DNA of 20,184 nucleotides from CAJXUU01 sp963975265 (GCA_963975265.1 CAXBGT010000096.1:1-20184); one strand, 5' to 3'. Shown: positions 6,054 to 14,147, numbered from the stretch's first letter. Program-made: numbers and translations. Notes: generated by a model not told the origin, from the sequence alone.

Positions 6054-6560
6054 ATGGCTATTTTTCAGAAACTATATAGAATAGAAACAGAACAATTCAT
6101 TCCAATTTCGTTGAATGAAGCATGGGACTTCTTTTCTTCTCCTAATAATTTAAAAGAAATCACACCTGACCACATGGGATTTAAGATCACCTCAAAGTCA
6201 AATGAAAAGATGTATCCTGGAATGTTGATTACATACATTGTGACGCCATTGTTGGGAATAGGAATGCGATGGTGTACTGAGATCACACATGTAAAGAATA
6301 AATCTTATTTCATTGATCAACAAAGATTCGGACCTTATAATATGTGGCACCACCAACATCACTTTGAAGAAGTAGAAGGAGGAGTGATGATGCGTGACAT
6401 TGTAAATTATGGAATACCGCTTGGCATCTTAGGCCAAATTGCTAATTCTATCATGGTAAAAAGTCAATTGAAAGAAATATTTGAATATAGAGTTCAAGCG
6501 GTGGAGAAGTTATGGCCAGTTGTAGAAAGTACTACTTCATCTACTGTTAAGTTCTACTGA
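6054..6560 (+). CDS. SRPBCC-fold (START/cyclase-like) protein
   Basis: The 168-residue protein matches the SRPBCC ligand-binding fold. It has an opening strand (residues about 9-15), then P-I-S-L-N-E-A-W-D-F-F-S-S-P-N-N-L (the usual helix after strand 1), I-T-P, a middle with M-Y-P-G-M-L-I-T-Y, W-C-T-E-I-T-H-V, the strand F-I-D-Q-Q-R-F-G-P-Y, W-H-H-Q-H-H-F-E and a long C-terminal helix. Bacteroidota carry many such stand-alone proteins, often annotated as cell-division inhibitor or polyketide cyclase homologues. I do not assign a reaction. The ATG at 6054 is chosen over an upstream TTG at 6021 because the fold starts a few residues later. No catalytic residues can be named. Confidence 0.75.
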   Translation: MAIFQKLYRIETEQFIPISLNEAWDFFSSPNNLKEITPDHMGFKITSKSNEKMYPGMLITYIVTPLLGIGMRWCTEITHVKNKSYFIDQQRFGPYNMWHHQHHFEEVEGGVMMRDIVNYGIPLGILGQIANSIMVKSQLKEIFEYRVQAVEKLWPVVESTTSSTVKFY

Positions 6561-6631
6561 TAAAGAATGTTTTCTAGCGCTTCTGTTAGCCACATTTTGT
6601 ACTATTGGCATAAATAAATTGTAACCAGAAG

Positions 6632-7339
6632 ATGGATAGGTACCTTGATAGACTGATCACTAGGCTTCAAAAGAAATACGAAGACCTCGATCTTGAAATG
6701 AAAAGTTGTATTCAGGAATCAGATTTTATTACAGCAGCGGCGCTTAGTAATCCTTTGAAAGTAATTGCTGCAAAGTTAAATGCACTTTATTTAGCAAAAA
6801 ATCCCAACTTTAGGGAAATTCAGAAATTTGAAATACAAATAGAAAAGTATAGCGAATTGATAAGATCTAAACCTAGTGGATCTGATTTAAGTGGAAAATT
6901 GCGACCTTACCATATTGAAAGACTTAAGTCAGAATTAGCTGAAGCAAAGTCGAATCTAAGTAAACTTAAAAACATAAAAGAACAAGCATTTGTAAATGAT
7001 GATAAACTATTAGATCACATAGAATTAGTGATCAATGGCGAAATTTCAAAAATAGATTTACCGTTCACTAATTTTGTAATGTCACTAAGTTTTGAAAAGA
7101 CTTCAAATAATATATTTCTTCTGAAATTATTTACCTTAGACCATTATACAATGGATGATCATTTGCATTACGTGAGAAAGTTATTTGTTTCTGATTTAGG
7201 CTTTAAACCTATTGATGATTACTACACTTTAGAGATCCATACGGATATAATTACTCCAAATCAAGTACTTGAAATAATATCGATACTGTGCTTCCAAGTT
7301 TTTAATATTACAGGAACCATTGAAATGAAATTGGACTAA
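6632..7339 (+). CDS. Coiled-coil protein of unknown function
   Basis: I do not recognise a named family in this 235-residue protein. The N-terminal half (about 1-130) is charged and helical with heptad-like spacing, suggesting two coiled-coil segments. The stretch D-F-I-T-A-A-A-L-S-N-P-L (30-41) faintly resembles the UVR motif but lacks its charged residues. The C-terminal half (about 140-235) alternates hydrophobic strands and short helices and may be a separate alpha/beta domain. There is no signal peptide and no membrane segment. The gene ends 9 bp from the stop of the convergent DUF2207 gene, so their transcripts must overlap or terminate within coding sequence. The ATG at 6632 is preceded by AACCAGAAG. 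Confidence 0.65.
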   Translation: MDRYLDRLITRLQKKYEDLDLEMKSCIQESDFITAAALSNPLKVIAAKLNALYLAKNPNFREIQKFEIQIEKYSELIRSKPSGSDLSGKLRPYHIERLKSELAEAKSNLSKLKNIKEQAFVNDDKLLDHIELVINGEISKIDLPFTNFVMSLSFEKTSNNIFLLKLFTLDHYTMDDHLHYVRKLFVSDLGFKPIDDYYTLEIHTDIITPNQVLEIISILCFQVFNITGTIEMKLD

Positions 7340-7348
7340 ATCTAACGT

Positions 7349-9037
7349 TTACCAACTACCACCTCCACCACCTCCCGAGCCTCCTCCAGAACTGAATCCA
7401 CCTCCACCTGAGGAACCTCCAGCGACCTGTGGGCTGGTTGAGAATGCGGACGATATAGTTTCAGTTGAAAATCCACTTTGGAATGTACTAAATGATCGGG
7501 TGCCATCTACCGTTGTATACCACAGTGGCATATACTGCATCGTCCTTTCAAATTTAGGAATGAATCCTTTTTCTATGCCAAATGCAACAGCAAATGGCAA
7601 CATTTTTTCGAAGTATTTTGGATCATTTTTGACTATACTTTCAATCTCAGATTCAGGAACATCTTCTAAGAATTTTTTAAGACCATCCAACTTGTATTTT
7701 ACTTCTTTCCCATGATCTGATAACGGCAATTTACCAAGACCAAAAAAGAAGCCTACTATACCCAGGGAAATAAAGGTGATTCCCATTGGGAACTGTCCAT
7801 AGACCCCTAATGCTACTGCTGCAAACAGGAACATCGCTAAAGGGAATATTATTAGTCTCCATGATCTGAACCAGAAGATGAATTCTGCTTTATAATATCC
7901 TTGCTCACGCACTTCTTTTGAGAGGTCATTCTTTGCTTTATGCAGCGTAAGGTAAAATTTTTCCTTTAAGCTCGACATTGACTTTAAGTCTCCATTTTTG
8001 AATATCTCGTTGAATATCAAATGCTCGTAACTTGGATATTCTACAGGTAGTTCTGTGAGCTTAGTTAGGAGAGTGTCATCTCCAATATTCTTCATCTCTA
8101 GAATGCCTTCACTGGCCCAATAGGGAATAAGAGAAACAATATCCCTTGTATTTGCAGATTGATCTATGTATGCACCTACATGAGCAGATGTCAATCCTTC
8201 TGGTGGATAAGAATAGGTTTCTTGGTCATCTGACTTATATTTTCCACCAAATAATTTTCTCCATAAATTTACGAAAAAAGCAAAAAAGCCAACTGGAATT
8301 AATGCCAACCAAGGATCTTGGGGAATTCGATCTGCCTCTTCTTTGATTAGATTTTGTCTGTATCCATTACTAGCTAGCTCTGCAACTGAAAGATATGTTT
8401 TGGGCAACTTTATGGCTATTGTTGCGCCCTCACCTTTGTTGAGATATCTATTGGTTGAGCCTTGTATTGAAGTTGGGTTAGATTGTTTTATTGATAAACC
8501 GCCGGAGTTTTGATTTTTATAACCCGTTGTAGCCTTAATATCAGAAAGTTGAATGCTTATTCTTCGAGGTAGGTTGATCTGATAGTTAAGTTGAGCTATT
8601 TCAGCTTCCCATTCATTGCCGATGAGATCGTAATATAGCTCTTGATATTCGGCATAATCCTGGATCCCATTTTCAATTTTGTAGGATATGTGATATGTTT
8701 GATTGCCCTCGAGATAGATGTTCTTATCTCCAATTTTAATTTCTACTGCACCATTCTTTCGAGTTACTTTATGCTTGTGACCACGAACATTTATATCGGT
8801 GATTCCCAAATCAATAGATTCACCATCTCTAGAATATTTATACGGAATTGTTCTGTAAATTCCTCTTTTTTTCTTTGAGAAGTTAACGTCGATTGTTTCC
8901 TCTATGTTGAGAGAGCCATCTGTATTGATATCTAGTTCTATGTTGTAATTAGATATGGTAAAATCTTGACTAACAATTGTCGTAGAGAACAGAAGAAAAG
9001 AAAAGCAAAATAAATTTAGGGTGAGTAAGTTCTTCAT
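7349..9037 (-). CDS. DUF2207-family membrane protein with Gly-rich tail
   Basis: The 562-residue protein matches the DUF2207 architecture widespread in bacteria. It has a signal peptide (about 1-23) and an extracytoplasmic beta-rich domain with the recognisable K-R-G-I-Y-R-T-I-P-Y at 57-66. A first membrane segment spans about 242-260. A cytoplasmic part includes P-P-E-G-L-T-S-A-H-V-G (278-288), and a pair of membrane segments spans about 393-436. The C-terminal tail after 540 is almost pure Gly/Ser, ending G-S-W. The tail's low complexity is a normal trait of the family. Function is unknown. The gene is separated from aroQ by about 100 bp and probably forms its own unit on the minus strand. 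Confidence 0.9.
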   Translation of the reverse strand: MKNLLTLNLFCFSFLLFSTTIVSQDFTISNYNIELDINTDGSLNIEETIDVNFSKKKRGIYRTIPYKYSRDGESIDLGITDINVRGHKHKVTRKNGAVEIKIGDKNIYLEGNQTYHISYKIENGIQDYAEYQELYYDLIGNEWEAEIAQLNYQINLPRRISIQLSDIKATTGYKNQNSGGLSIKQSNPTSIQGSTNRYLNKGEGATIAIKLPKTYLSVAELASNGYRQNLIKEEADRIPQDPWLALIPVGFFAFFVNLWRKLFGGKYKSDDQETYSYPPEGLTSAHVGAYIDQSANTRDIVSLIPYWASEGILEMKNIGDDTLLTKLTELPVEYPSYEHLIFNEIFKNGDLKSMSSLKEKFYLTLHKAKNDLSKEVREQGYYKAEFIFWFRSWRLIIFPLAMFLFAAVALGVYGQFPMGITFISLGIVGFFFGLGKLPLSDHGKEVKYKLDGLKKFLEDVPESEIESIVKNDPKYFEKMLPFAVAFGIEKGFIPKFERTMQYMPLWYTTVDGTRSFSTFQSGFSTETISSAFSTSPQVAGGSSGGGGFSSGGGSGGGGGGSW

Positions 9038-9145
9038 AGTTTTAGTTGGTATGTCTTTAGAACTGACAAAAAAAGAGTACAGTTTCCAGATCTGCTAAAA
9101 ATCGACAGATCAACACTAAAATACTATGAATTTTTAATATTTGAG

Positions 9146-9568
9146 TTAATGGAGCAAAAAATCTATTGCCATATCATATCCTTTCAAACCGAAACCCATT
9201 ATGGAATTTTTACAAACTGCTTCTAAATAAGAGTGTTTCCGAAACGGCTCCCTTTTAGTTATGTCAGAAATGTGGACCTCTATTACTGGTGTACTTATAG
9301 CGGTCACACAGTCTGCAAGTGCTACGCTAGTATGTGTATATCCTCCAGCATTTAGGACAATACCATCTATACCATATCCAACTTCTTGTAGTTTATCTAT
9401 AAGAAATCCCTCATGATTAGATTGATAGTAGGATAGGCTAGCTACATCCGAATATTTGCTCACCAATGCCTCGAAGTATTCCTCAAATGATTGGCTACCA
9501 TATATTTCTGGCTCTCGTTTACCGAGTAAATTGAGGTTAGGTCCATTTATTATAAGGATGCTTTTCAA
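9146..9568 (-). CDS. aroQ: Type II 3-dehydroquinate dehydratase
   Basis: The 140-residue protein converts 3-dehydroquinate to 3-dehydroshikimate in the shikimate pathway. It is usually a cytoplasmic dodecamer. The N-terminal I-N-G-P-N-L-N-L-L-G-K-R-E-P (7-20) is the family hallmark. The catalytic Tyr23 lies in E-I-Y-G. The substrate loop L-N-A-G-G-Y-T-H-T-S-V-A-L is at 72-84 and V-H-I-S-D-I-T-K-R-E-P-F-R near 98-110 carries the catalytic His. The length is typical. The ATG at 9568 lies 13 bp after the recQ stop on the same strand, so aroQ was probably co-transcribed with recQ. The recQ disruption upstream could lower its expression by polarity. Confidence 0.95.
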   Translation of the reverse strand: MKSILIINGPNLNLLGKREPEIYGSQSFEEYFEALVSKYSDVASLSYYQSNHEGFLIDKLQEVGYGIDGIVLNAGGYTHTSVALADCVTAISTPVIEVHISDITKREPFRKHSYLEAVCKNSIMGFGLKGYDMAIDFLLH

Positions 9569-9581
9569 TACTTATTATCTT

Positions 9582-10961
9582 TTAATTGGCGATTTCATTC
9601 ATGAATTTGATTCTAGCAAGATGGATTTCATCAATTGTGATATCATCATCCTTTAGACTGTTGAATGCATCTTCTATGCTTGCTGAATCTGCTTCATGGA
9701 AATACTCAAATATTTCTTCTATCACTTCTTCGTCTACTTCTTCTTCGATGAAATAGTTGATATTCAATTTAGTGCCACCGTCTGCAATAACATTGAGTTC
9801 TTCCAACAACTCTTCGTAGGACATTCCAGCATTTTGTGCCAAATCAAATAGTGGCATCTTACGATCTATCCCTTGTATGATTGCTACTTTATGCTTAGAT
9901 TTATTCGCTACCTGTTTCATTACAAATTCTGCAGGTCTGTCGATGTCATATTCCTCCACATATTCTTTGATAAGCTCAATGAATGGCTTGCCATATTTAA
10001 CAGCTTTTCCGGTATTAACACCAGAAATTTGTAACATATCTTCTTTATTGATAGGGTAGTATGTCGCCATGTCTTGTAATGATGGCTCTTGAAAAATGAT
10101 CCAAGGTTGGATGCTAAGTCTCTTAGCTTCTCTTTTTCTGAGATCCATCAACATTCCCATCAGTAAACTGTCCAAGGCTACTCCTCCACCCGTATTTGTG
10201 ATAACAGCATCTTGAGATTGATTGGTAAAGTCTCTATTTAGTGGGATTTTAACATCAAATTGCTTTTTGAGAAATGCTCTACCATTATCAGTTAATTTAA
10301 GGAGACCATATTGTTCAATTTCCTTATAAATGAAGCCTTTTAAAATCCCTTGTCTAAATATTGAATTCCAGAAGACATCGTCTTTACCTGTACCTTTCCC
10401 ATATAATGGTTTTTTGTCAAACTTGAAATCTTTCATGTCCTTAGTAGGTTTCCCCATCACAAAGTCCACTAGGTGTTTTACTGTATAATTTTCATTTAAC
10501 TCTAAGATAGCTTCGAGTGCCAGTTTCATTTCATCCGTTACGGCTATTTCTTCTTTAGGGTGCTTACAGTTGTCACATAGATCATTGCAGTCCTCTACTG
10601 GATAATCTTCTCCGAAGTAGTGCAATAAGAAATGTCGTCTACAGCTACTAGTTTCAGCGTAAGCTATGATCTCTTCCATCAATTGAGCACTCAATTCTCG
10701 TTCTGCGACAGGCTTGTCACGTAAAAACTTTTCCAGCTTGTGGATGTCTTTGTATGAATAGAAGGCCAAACACTTTCCTGGCAATCCATCTCTACCGCCT
10801 CTACCCGTCTCTTGATAGTAATTTTCTATACTTTTCGGTATATCATAATGGATCACAAATCTTACATCTGGTTTATCTATACCCATACCAAAGGCGTTGG
10901 TGGCTACAATAATATTTAGTTTGCCTGCTGTCCAGTCTTTTTGGCGTTTATCCCATACCAA
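9582..10961 (-). CDS. recQ: RecQ C-terminal fragment (motif VI, zinc, HRDC)
   Basis: This 459-residue frame opens at a TTG inside the duplicated segment, so its start is probably not real. Its first 27 residues are the paralogue-like insert. From I-D-K-P-D-V-R-F on it is regular RecQ: motif VI Q-E-T-G-R-G-G-R-D-G (50-59), zinc cysteines at 107, 125, 129 and 132, a winged-helix region, an HRDC domain about 255-335, and a helical acidic C-terminal extension. No ribosome-binding site or leader is visible for independent translation. It ends 13 bp before aroQ. Confidence 0.65.
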   Translation of the reverse strand: MVWDKRQKDWTAGKLNIIVATNAFGMGIDKPDVRFVIHYDIPKSIENYYQETGRGGRDGLPGKCLAFYSYKDIHKLEKFLRDKPVAERELSAQLMEEIIAYAETSSCRRHFLLHYFGEDYPVEDCNDLCDNCKHPKEEIAVTDEMKLALEAILELNENYTVKHLVDFVMGKPTKDMKDFKFDKKPLYGKGTGKDDVFWNSIFRQGILKGFIYKEIEQYGLLKLTDNGRAFLKKQFDVKIPLNRDFTNQSQDAVITNTGGGVALDSLLMGMLMDLRKREAKRLSIQPWIIFQEPSLQDMATYYPINKEDMLQISGVNTGKAVKYGKPFIELIKEYVEEYDIDRPAEFVMKQVANKSKHKVAIIQGIDRKMPLFDLAQNAGMSYEELLEELNVIADGGTKLNINYFIEEEVDEEVIEEIFEYFHEADSASIEDAFNSLKDDDITIDEIHLARIKFMNEIAN

Positions 10962-10980
10962 AGGCGATGGTAGCTACAAT
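10882..10980 (-). repeat. 70-bp-period imperfect repeat that breaks recQ
   Basis: Two 29-bp copies (10882-10910 and 10952-10980) differ at two positions. They flank 41 bp with no counterpart in a normal copy of this gene. The period of 70 is not a multiple of three, which shifts the frame. The intervening bases encode R-Q-K-D-W-T-A-G-K-type sequence, the stretch that precedes motif V in a second class of RecQ proteins. Confidence 0.8.
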
Positions 10981-11853
10981 AACCTCGCAGTCCTCCATCA
11001 GGAATCCATCTTGCGCAGCGGATCTTGTCTTTTGGTCTAATCCTGCATGATAAGGAAGTGCATTTATTCCATTGACATTGAGAACTTTAGCTATCTCTTC
11101 TGTCGTCTTTCTGGCTTGTACATATATGATGCCTGATTTGCCGGGCATTGTTTTTATATACTGAACTATTTCTTTGATAGTTTGCTCTTTTTTCCTTTTT
11201 GGTCTAACTTCATAATAAAGATTATCTCTGTTAAATGACGTAATGAAGATGTTTTCATTCTCCATATCAAGATTCTTGACTATATCAGTCTGTACTTTGG
11301 GAGTAGCAGTGGCAGTTAGCGCCATAACTGGGATTTCAGAATTTATACCCTTGATCATAGTTTTGATCCTTCTGTATTCAGGTCTGAAATCGTGTCCCCA
11401 TTCTGATATACAGTGCGCTTCATCAACAGCAACAAAAGAGATGTTACTATTTTTGAAGAATATTATATTTTCTTCCTTTGTCAATGTTTCAGGAGCCACA
11501 AATAATAATTTTGTGTGGCCGTCTGAAATATCTTGCTTTACTTCTTTCATCTGCCCTTTATTGAGAGATGAATTTAGGAAGTGTGCTATCTTCTCATCGC
11601 TACTGTAGCCTCTTATGGAATCCACCTGGTTCTTCATAAGGGCTATTAAAGGAGAAATAATAATAGCGCAACCAGGAAGTAAGATTGCAGGTAGTTGGTA
11701 ACAAAGAGATTTACCTCCACCTGTTGGCATGATGACAAATGTGTCAATACCATTTAAAATACTTTCTATTATCTTTTTTTGCTCTGATTTAAAGCCCTTG
11801 AAGCCGAAGTATGTTTCGAGTTCTTTATCTAGGTCAAATTGTGTATTTGTCAT
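10948..11853 (-). CDS. recQ: RecQ N-terminal fragment (helicase lobe 1 to motif V)
   Basis: This 301-residue frame carries the Q-motif region and the Walker A motif M-P-T-G-G-G-K-S (42-49). Lobe 1 also has S-P-L-I-A-L-M (67-73), D-E-A-H (144-147) and A-L-T-A-T-A-T (178-184). It continues through the start of lobe 2 to V-I-V-A-T-I-A-F-G-M-G, where a TAA follows at once. The stop is created where the inserted segment begins (GGTATGGG joined to ATAAACG). Motif VI and everything after it are missing, so this fragment alone should bind ATP and possibly DNA but not unwind it. The ATG at 11853 is supported by the fit to the RecQ N-terminus. Confidence 0.7.
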   Translation of the reverse strand: MTNTQFDLDKELETYFGFKGFKSEQKKIIESILNGIDTFVIMPTGGGKSLCYQLPAILLPGCAIIISPLIALMKNQVDSIRGYSSDEKIAHFLNSSLNKGQMKEVKQDISDGHTKLLFVAPETLTKEENIIFFKNSNISFVAVDEAHCISEWGHDFRPEYRRIKTMIKGINSEIPVMALTATATPKVQTDIVKNLDMENENIFITSFNRDNLYYEVRPKRKKEQTIKEIVQYIKTMPGKSGIIYVQARKTTEEIAKVLNVNGINALPYHAGLDQKTRSAAQDGFLMEDCEVIVATIAFGMG

Positions 11854-12175
11854 AATTTCTTTTCAGCCGTACTGATATATACTTGTTTCTAATAATCACC
11901 CTAATACACCCTTAAGTTAAGGAGAATTATTGACATTGTATTTTTATATCTTTAATCTATAACCAACAACTCTATTATAAATTGAAATAATATTACAGTC
12001 AGGTATCAATTGAGTTAACTATTATTTTATCCCTATTGTTTAGGGATTCTAAATAATCTATTCAATCATTAGTTAGGAGTGGTGGGATATTTTTTGCAAC
12101 GCACTATAACAAAACGTAAAAAATCATACTTTTAGGGCGCATTCTCAATTTGGTTTGCGAAGATAATATTTCTAA
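11854..12175. other. Divergent intergenic region recQ / kdsD
   Basis: This non-coding stretch separates two divergent genes. It holds two short perfect inverted repeats: CCTTAA-G-TTAAGG at 11910-11922 and ATCCCTA-TTGTT-TAGGGAT at 12029-12047. Either could be an operator. A near-consensus -7 box TTGGTTTG (12150-12157) sits 18 bp before the kdsD start. No clear -7 box is seen for recQ. There is no convincing ORF. Confidence 0.45.
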
Positions 12176-13135
12176 GTGAAAAAAAATATACTTATAGCAG
12201 AAATAATACATAGTGTGATCTCGATCGAGAAAATGGCTATTGATAAGTTGTTTGAAATCGACAAGTCAGCTCTATCCACAGCTATTTCATTGATTTGGGG
12301 TAGTAAAGGTAAAGTGATTGTCTCTGGAATCGGTAAAAGTGCCTATGTAGCTCAGAAGTTCGTTGCTACTTTGAATTCTACTGGCACCTCAGCCGTATTT
12401 CTTCATGCAGCGGATGCGATGCATGGTGATGTTGGAATCATTGAAAAGGATGATGTAGTGGTTTTTATTTCTAAAAGTGGTGGAACAAAAGAAATCATTG
12501 AATTATTGACTTATGTAAAATCTAGGTCAGTTTCCACTATTGGGATTTGCAATAATCCTGATTCTTATCTGGCAAAGAAATCGGCTTTATGTATTGTCTT
12601 GCCAGAAATAGTAGAAGCTGATAAGGAGAATATGATCCCAACAGCGAGTATAATTTCTCATTTAGCTATATGTGATTGTATTTCCATCGCACTCCAGCAG
12701 ATGCATTCATTTACATCGGAAGATTTTGGTAAATTGCATCCCAGAGGTACATTGGGCAAACAATTAGCTACTGCAAAAACCATAGCCGCACAACATAATA
12801 AACCAAAAGTTGCTCTTAGCGACCCATTACAGAAAGTGATTTATACGATATCTTCGAATAAGCTAGGTGCCTGTTGTGTATTAGATTTAAATGATTCCAT
12901 TAAAGGCATAATCACAGATGGTGACATAAGAAGAATGCTAGAAAATAATTCGGATATATCAGGAATTGTCGCTAGCGATATCATGACCTCAGATCCAAAA
13001 TCAATTCATGAAGATACGATGTCAAAAGATGCATTGAGTATTATTGCGCAATACAATATCAATCAACTGCTCGTTATAGATTCTGATAATGAGTATGTAG
13101 GCATGCTGCATATTCAAGACTTAATAAACGAATAA
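12176..13135 (+). CDS. kdsD: KpsF/GutQ-type arabinose 5-phosphate isomerase
   Basis: The 319-residue protein converts ribulose 5-phosphate to arabinose 5-phosphate, the first step to Kdo for lipopolysaccharide. It has an N-terminal SIS domain (about 36-170) with S-G-I-G-K-S (50-55), A-A-D-A-M-H-G-D-V-G (78-87) and S-K-S-G-G-T (99-104), then H-P-R-G-T-L-G-K (188-195) and two CBS domains (about 205-319). Translation starts at GTG. The motif after the SIS domain is unusual. The family commonly shows N-L-A-P-T-x-S-T-T and G-D-A-L; here it reads N-M-I-P-T-A-S-I-I and C-D-C-I-S. The linker motif is H-P-R-G where many relatives have H-P-G-G. Activity is likely but not certain. The gene is divergent from recQ and runs directly into the lipoproteins that follow. 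Confidence 0.88.
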   Translation: MKKNILIAEIIHSVISIEKMAIDKLFEIDKSALSTAISLIWGSKGKVIVSGIGKSAYVAQKFVATLNSTGTSAVFLHAADAMHGDVGIIEKDDVVVFISKSGGTKEIIELLTYVKSRSVSTIGICNNPDSYLAKKSALCIVLPEIVEADKENMIPTASIISHLAICDCISIALQQMHSFTSEDFGKLHPRGTLGKQLATAKTIAAQHNKPKVALSDPLQKVIYTISSNKLGACCVLDLNDSIKGIITDGDIRRMLENNSDISGIVASDIMTSDPKSIHEDTMSKDALSIIAQYNINQLLVIDSDNEYVGMLHIQDLINE

Positions 13136-13137
13136 TC

Positions 13138-13605
13138 ATGAAAAATCACATTACACTTTTTTGCTTCGCCTTATTGATAGGAATTTCATGCGCCAAAGAG
13201 AGGACTATTGCGGATGATTTGGCAGGAGAGTGGGTATATGAGCGTGAGACTTTTTCATCTAGTTCTATTTTCGAAGATTCTGATACAAGAGGTGTTATGA
13301 CCTTTAATGAAGTTGAAACGGGAACGTGGGTGAGTGATAACGGTTTTAACTTAGGAACTGAAATTGAATGGGACCTTCAGAGAATGGATACTAAAATATC
13401 TATAACTCAGATTTCATCTGGTCAATTTTCAAGTTTTAGCGCAAATCAAATTTACGAAATAGAACAAAATGGGGACGATGGTTTTACATTTAGTTTTCAT
13501 TTTTCATTGATAAATTTTATAGTTCCTACTGACACATTGACTATTATTAGTGAACCTTTTGAGCCATTTACGAAATTTGAAACTATAATATTGACAAGGA
13601 AGTAA
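13138..13605 (+). CDS. Lipocalin-like lipoprotein, tandem copy 1
   Basis: The 155-residue protein has a signal peptide ending G-I-S-C (Cys18), then A-K-E-R-T-I-A-D-D-L-A-G-E-W. That G-x-W opening and the following V-M-T-F-N-E strand suit a small lipocalin-like beta fold. The start codon lies 2 bp after the kdsD stop, so it is co-transcribed and likely coupled. It is a paralogue of the next gene. The central block from E-R-E-T-F-S-S to E-W-D-L-Q is nearly the same, whereas the C-terminal third has diverged and carries a longer loop. Location in the envelope is inferred from the lipobox. A role linked to the outer membrane is possible given kdsD upstream, but function is unknown. Confidence 0.78.
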   Translation: MKNHITLFCFALLIGISCAKERTIADDLAGEWVYERETFSSSSIFEDSDTRGVMTFNEVETGTWVSDNGFNLGTEIEWDLQRMDTKISITQISSGQFSSFSANQIYEIEQNGDDGFTFSFHFSLINFIVPTDTLTIISEPFEPFTKFETIILTRK

Positions 13606-13664
13606 TACATTGTTTTATTATTTGATAGGACGGGTTATGTCTTCTCTTAATGAAAACTCAAATC

Positions 13665-14102
13665 ATGAAAAATTACGCTTCCGTTTTATTATTCACATTT
13701 CTCTTTTGCGTTTCATGTTCCAAGGAAAAAACTATTGGAGATAATTTGATTGGAAAGTGGATATATGAAAGAGAGACATTTTCATCTAATTCTACTGTCG
13801 AAGATCCTGACACTAGAGGTGTTATGACTTTTAATGAAGATGAAACAGGTAGTTGGATAAGCGATAACGGTTTTAACTTTACTACTGAAACAGAATGGGA
13901 TCTTCAAGGAATGGATTCTAAAATATTAATAACTAAGATACTACCAATTGAAATTTCTAGTTTCGGCACCAGCCAAATCTATGACATAAAACAGAATGGA
14001 GAGGATGAACTTACATTCACTTTTGAAGTTTCTTTTCCTTCACCAGTTGATTCGATAGCGTCACTTGTTAGATTTGATAATATTATTTTGACTAGACAAT
14101 AG
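13665..14102 (+). CDS. Lipocalin-like lipoprotein, tandem copy 2
   Basis: The 145-residue protein has lipobox C-V-S-C (Cys18) and S-K-E-K-T-I-G-D-N-L-I-G-K-W. It aligns over its length with copy 1, including G-V-M-T-F-N-E, S-D-N-G-F-N and the C-terminal I-I-L-T-R. I chose the ATG at 13665 rather than 13650. Both paralogues share the context AATC-ATG-AAAAA immediately at that codon, and it gives a normal signal peptide. The gene follows copy 1 by about 60 bp. It appears to result from a tandem duplication followed by divergence. Function is unknown. Confidence 0.78.
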   Translation: MKNYASVLLFTFLFCVSCSKEKTIGDNLIGKWIYERETFSSNSTVEDPDTRGVMTFNEDETGSWISDNGFNFTTETEWDLQGMDSKILITKILPIEISSFGTSQIYDIKQNGEDELTFTFEVSFPSPVDSIASLVRFDNIILTRQ

Positions 14103-14147
14103 ACGATTTGTAACTACTCAGGTTGGCTGTAGTTTTCCTACTCTTAG

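Larger units (their letters stand above)
9582..11853 (-). pseudogene. recQ: recQ ATP-dependent DNA helicase, disrupted by a 70-bp insertion
   Basis: Two adjacent minus-strand frames together encode a full-length RecQ. All helicase motifs, the zinc-binding region, an HRDC domain and a Bacteroidota-type C-terminal extension are present, but the frame breaks after helicase motif V. A 29-bp segment encoding V-A-T-x-A-F-G-M-G occurs twice, 70 bp apart with two mismatches (10882-10910 and 10952-10980). Removing one 70-bp period restores a single frame of about 733 residues, the usual length. The extra DNA encodes D-K-R-Q-K-D-W-T-A-G-K-L-N-I-I-V-A-T-N-A-F-G-M-G. This fits the same region of another RecQ paralogue rather than a simple tandem copy. 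RecQ unwinds DNA 3'-5' in recombination and repair. As written the gene should be non-functional unless the break is an assembly error. Confidence 0.8.

Noticed and set aside
7349..7430. Gly/Ser-rich codons at the end of the DUF2207 gene as a tandem DNA repeat or frameshift artefact
   Set aside because: A Gly-rich tail ending in a Trp is usual for this family and the frame is continuous.
9089..9111. GATCTG/CAGATC inverted repeat between the DUF2207 gene and aroQ as a terminator
   Set aside because: Only six base pairs with an 11-nt loop and no T run on either strand; too weak to call.
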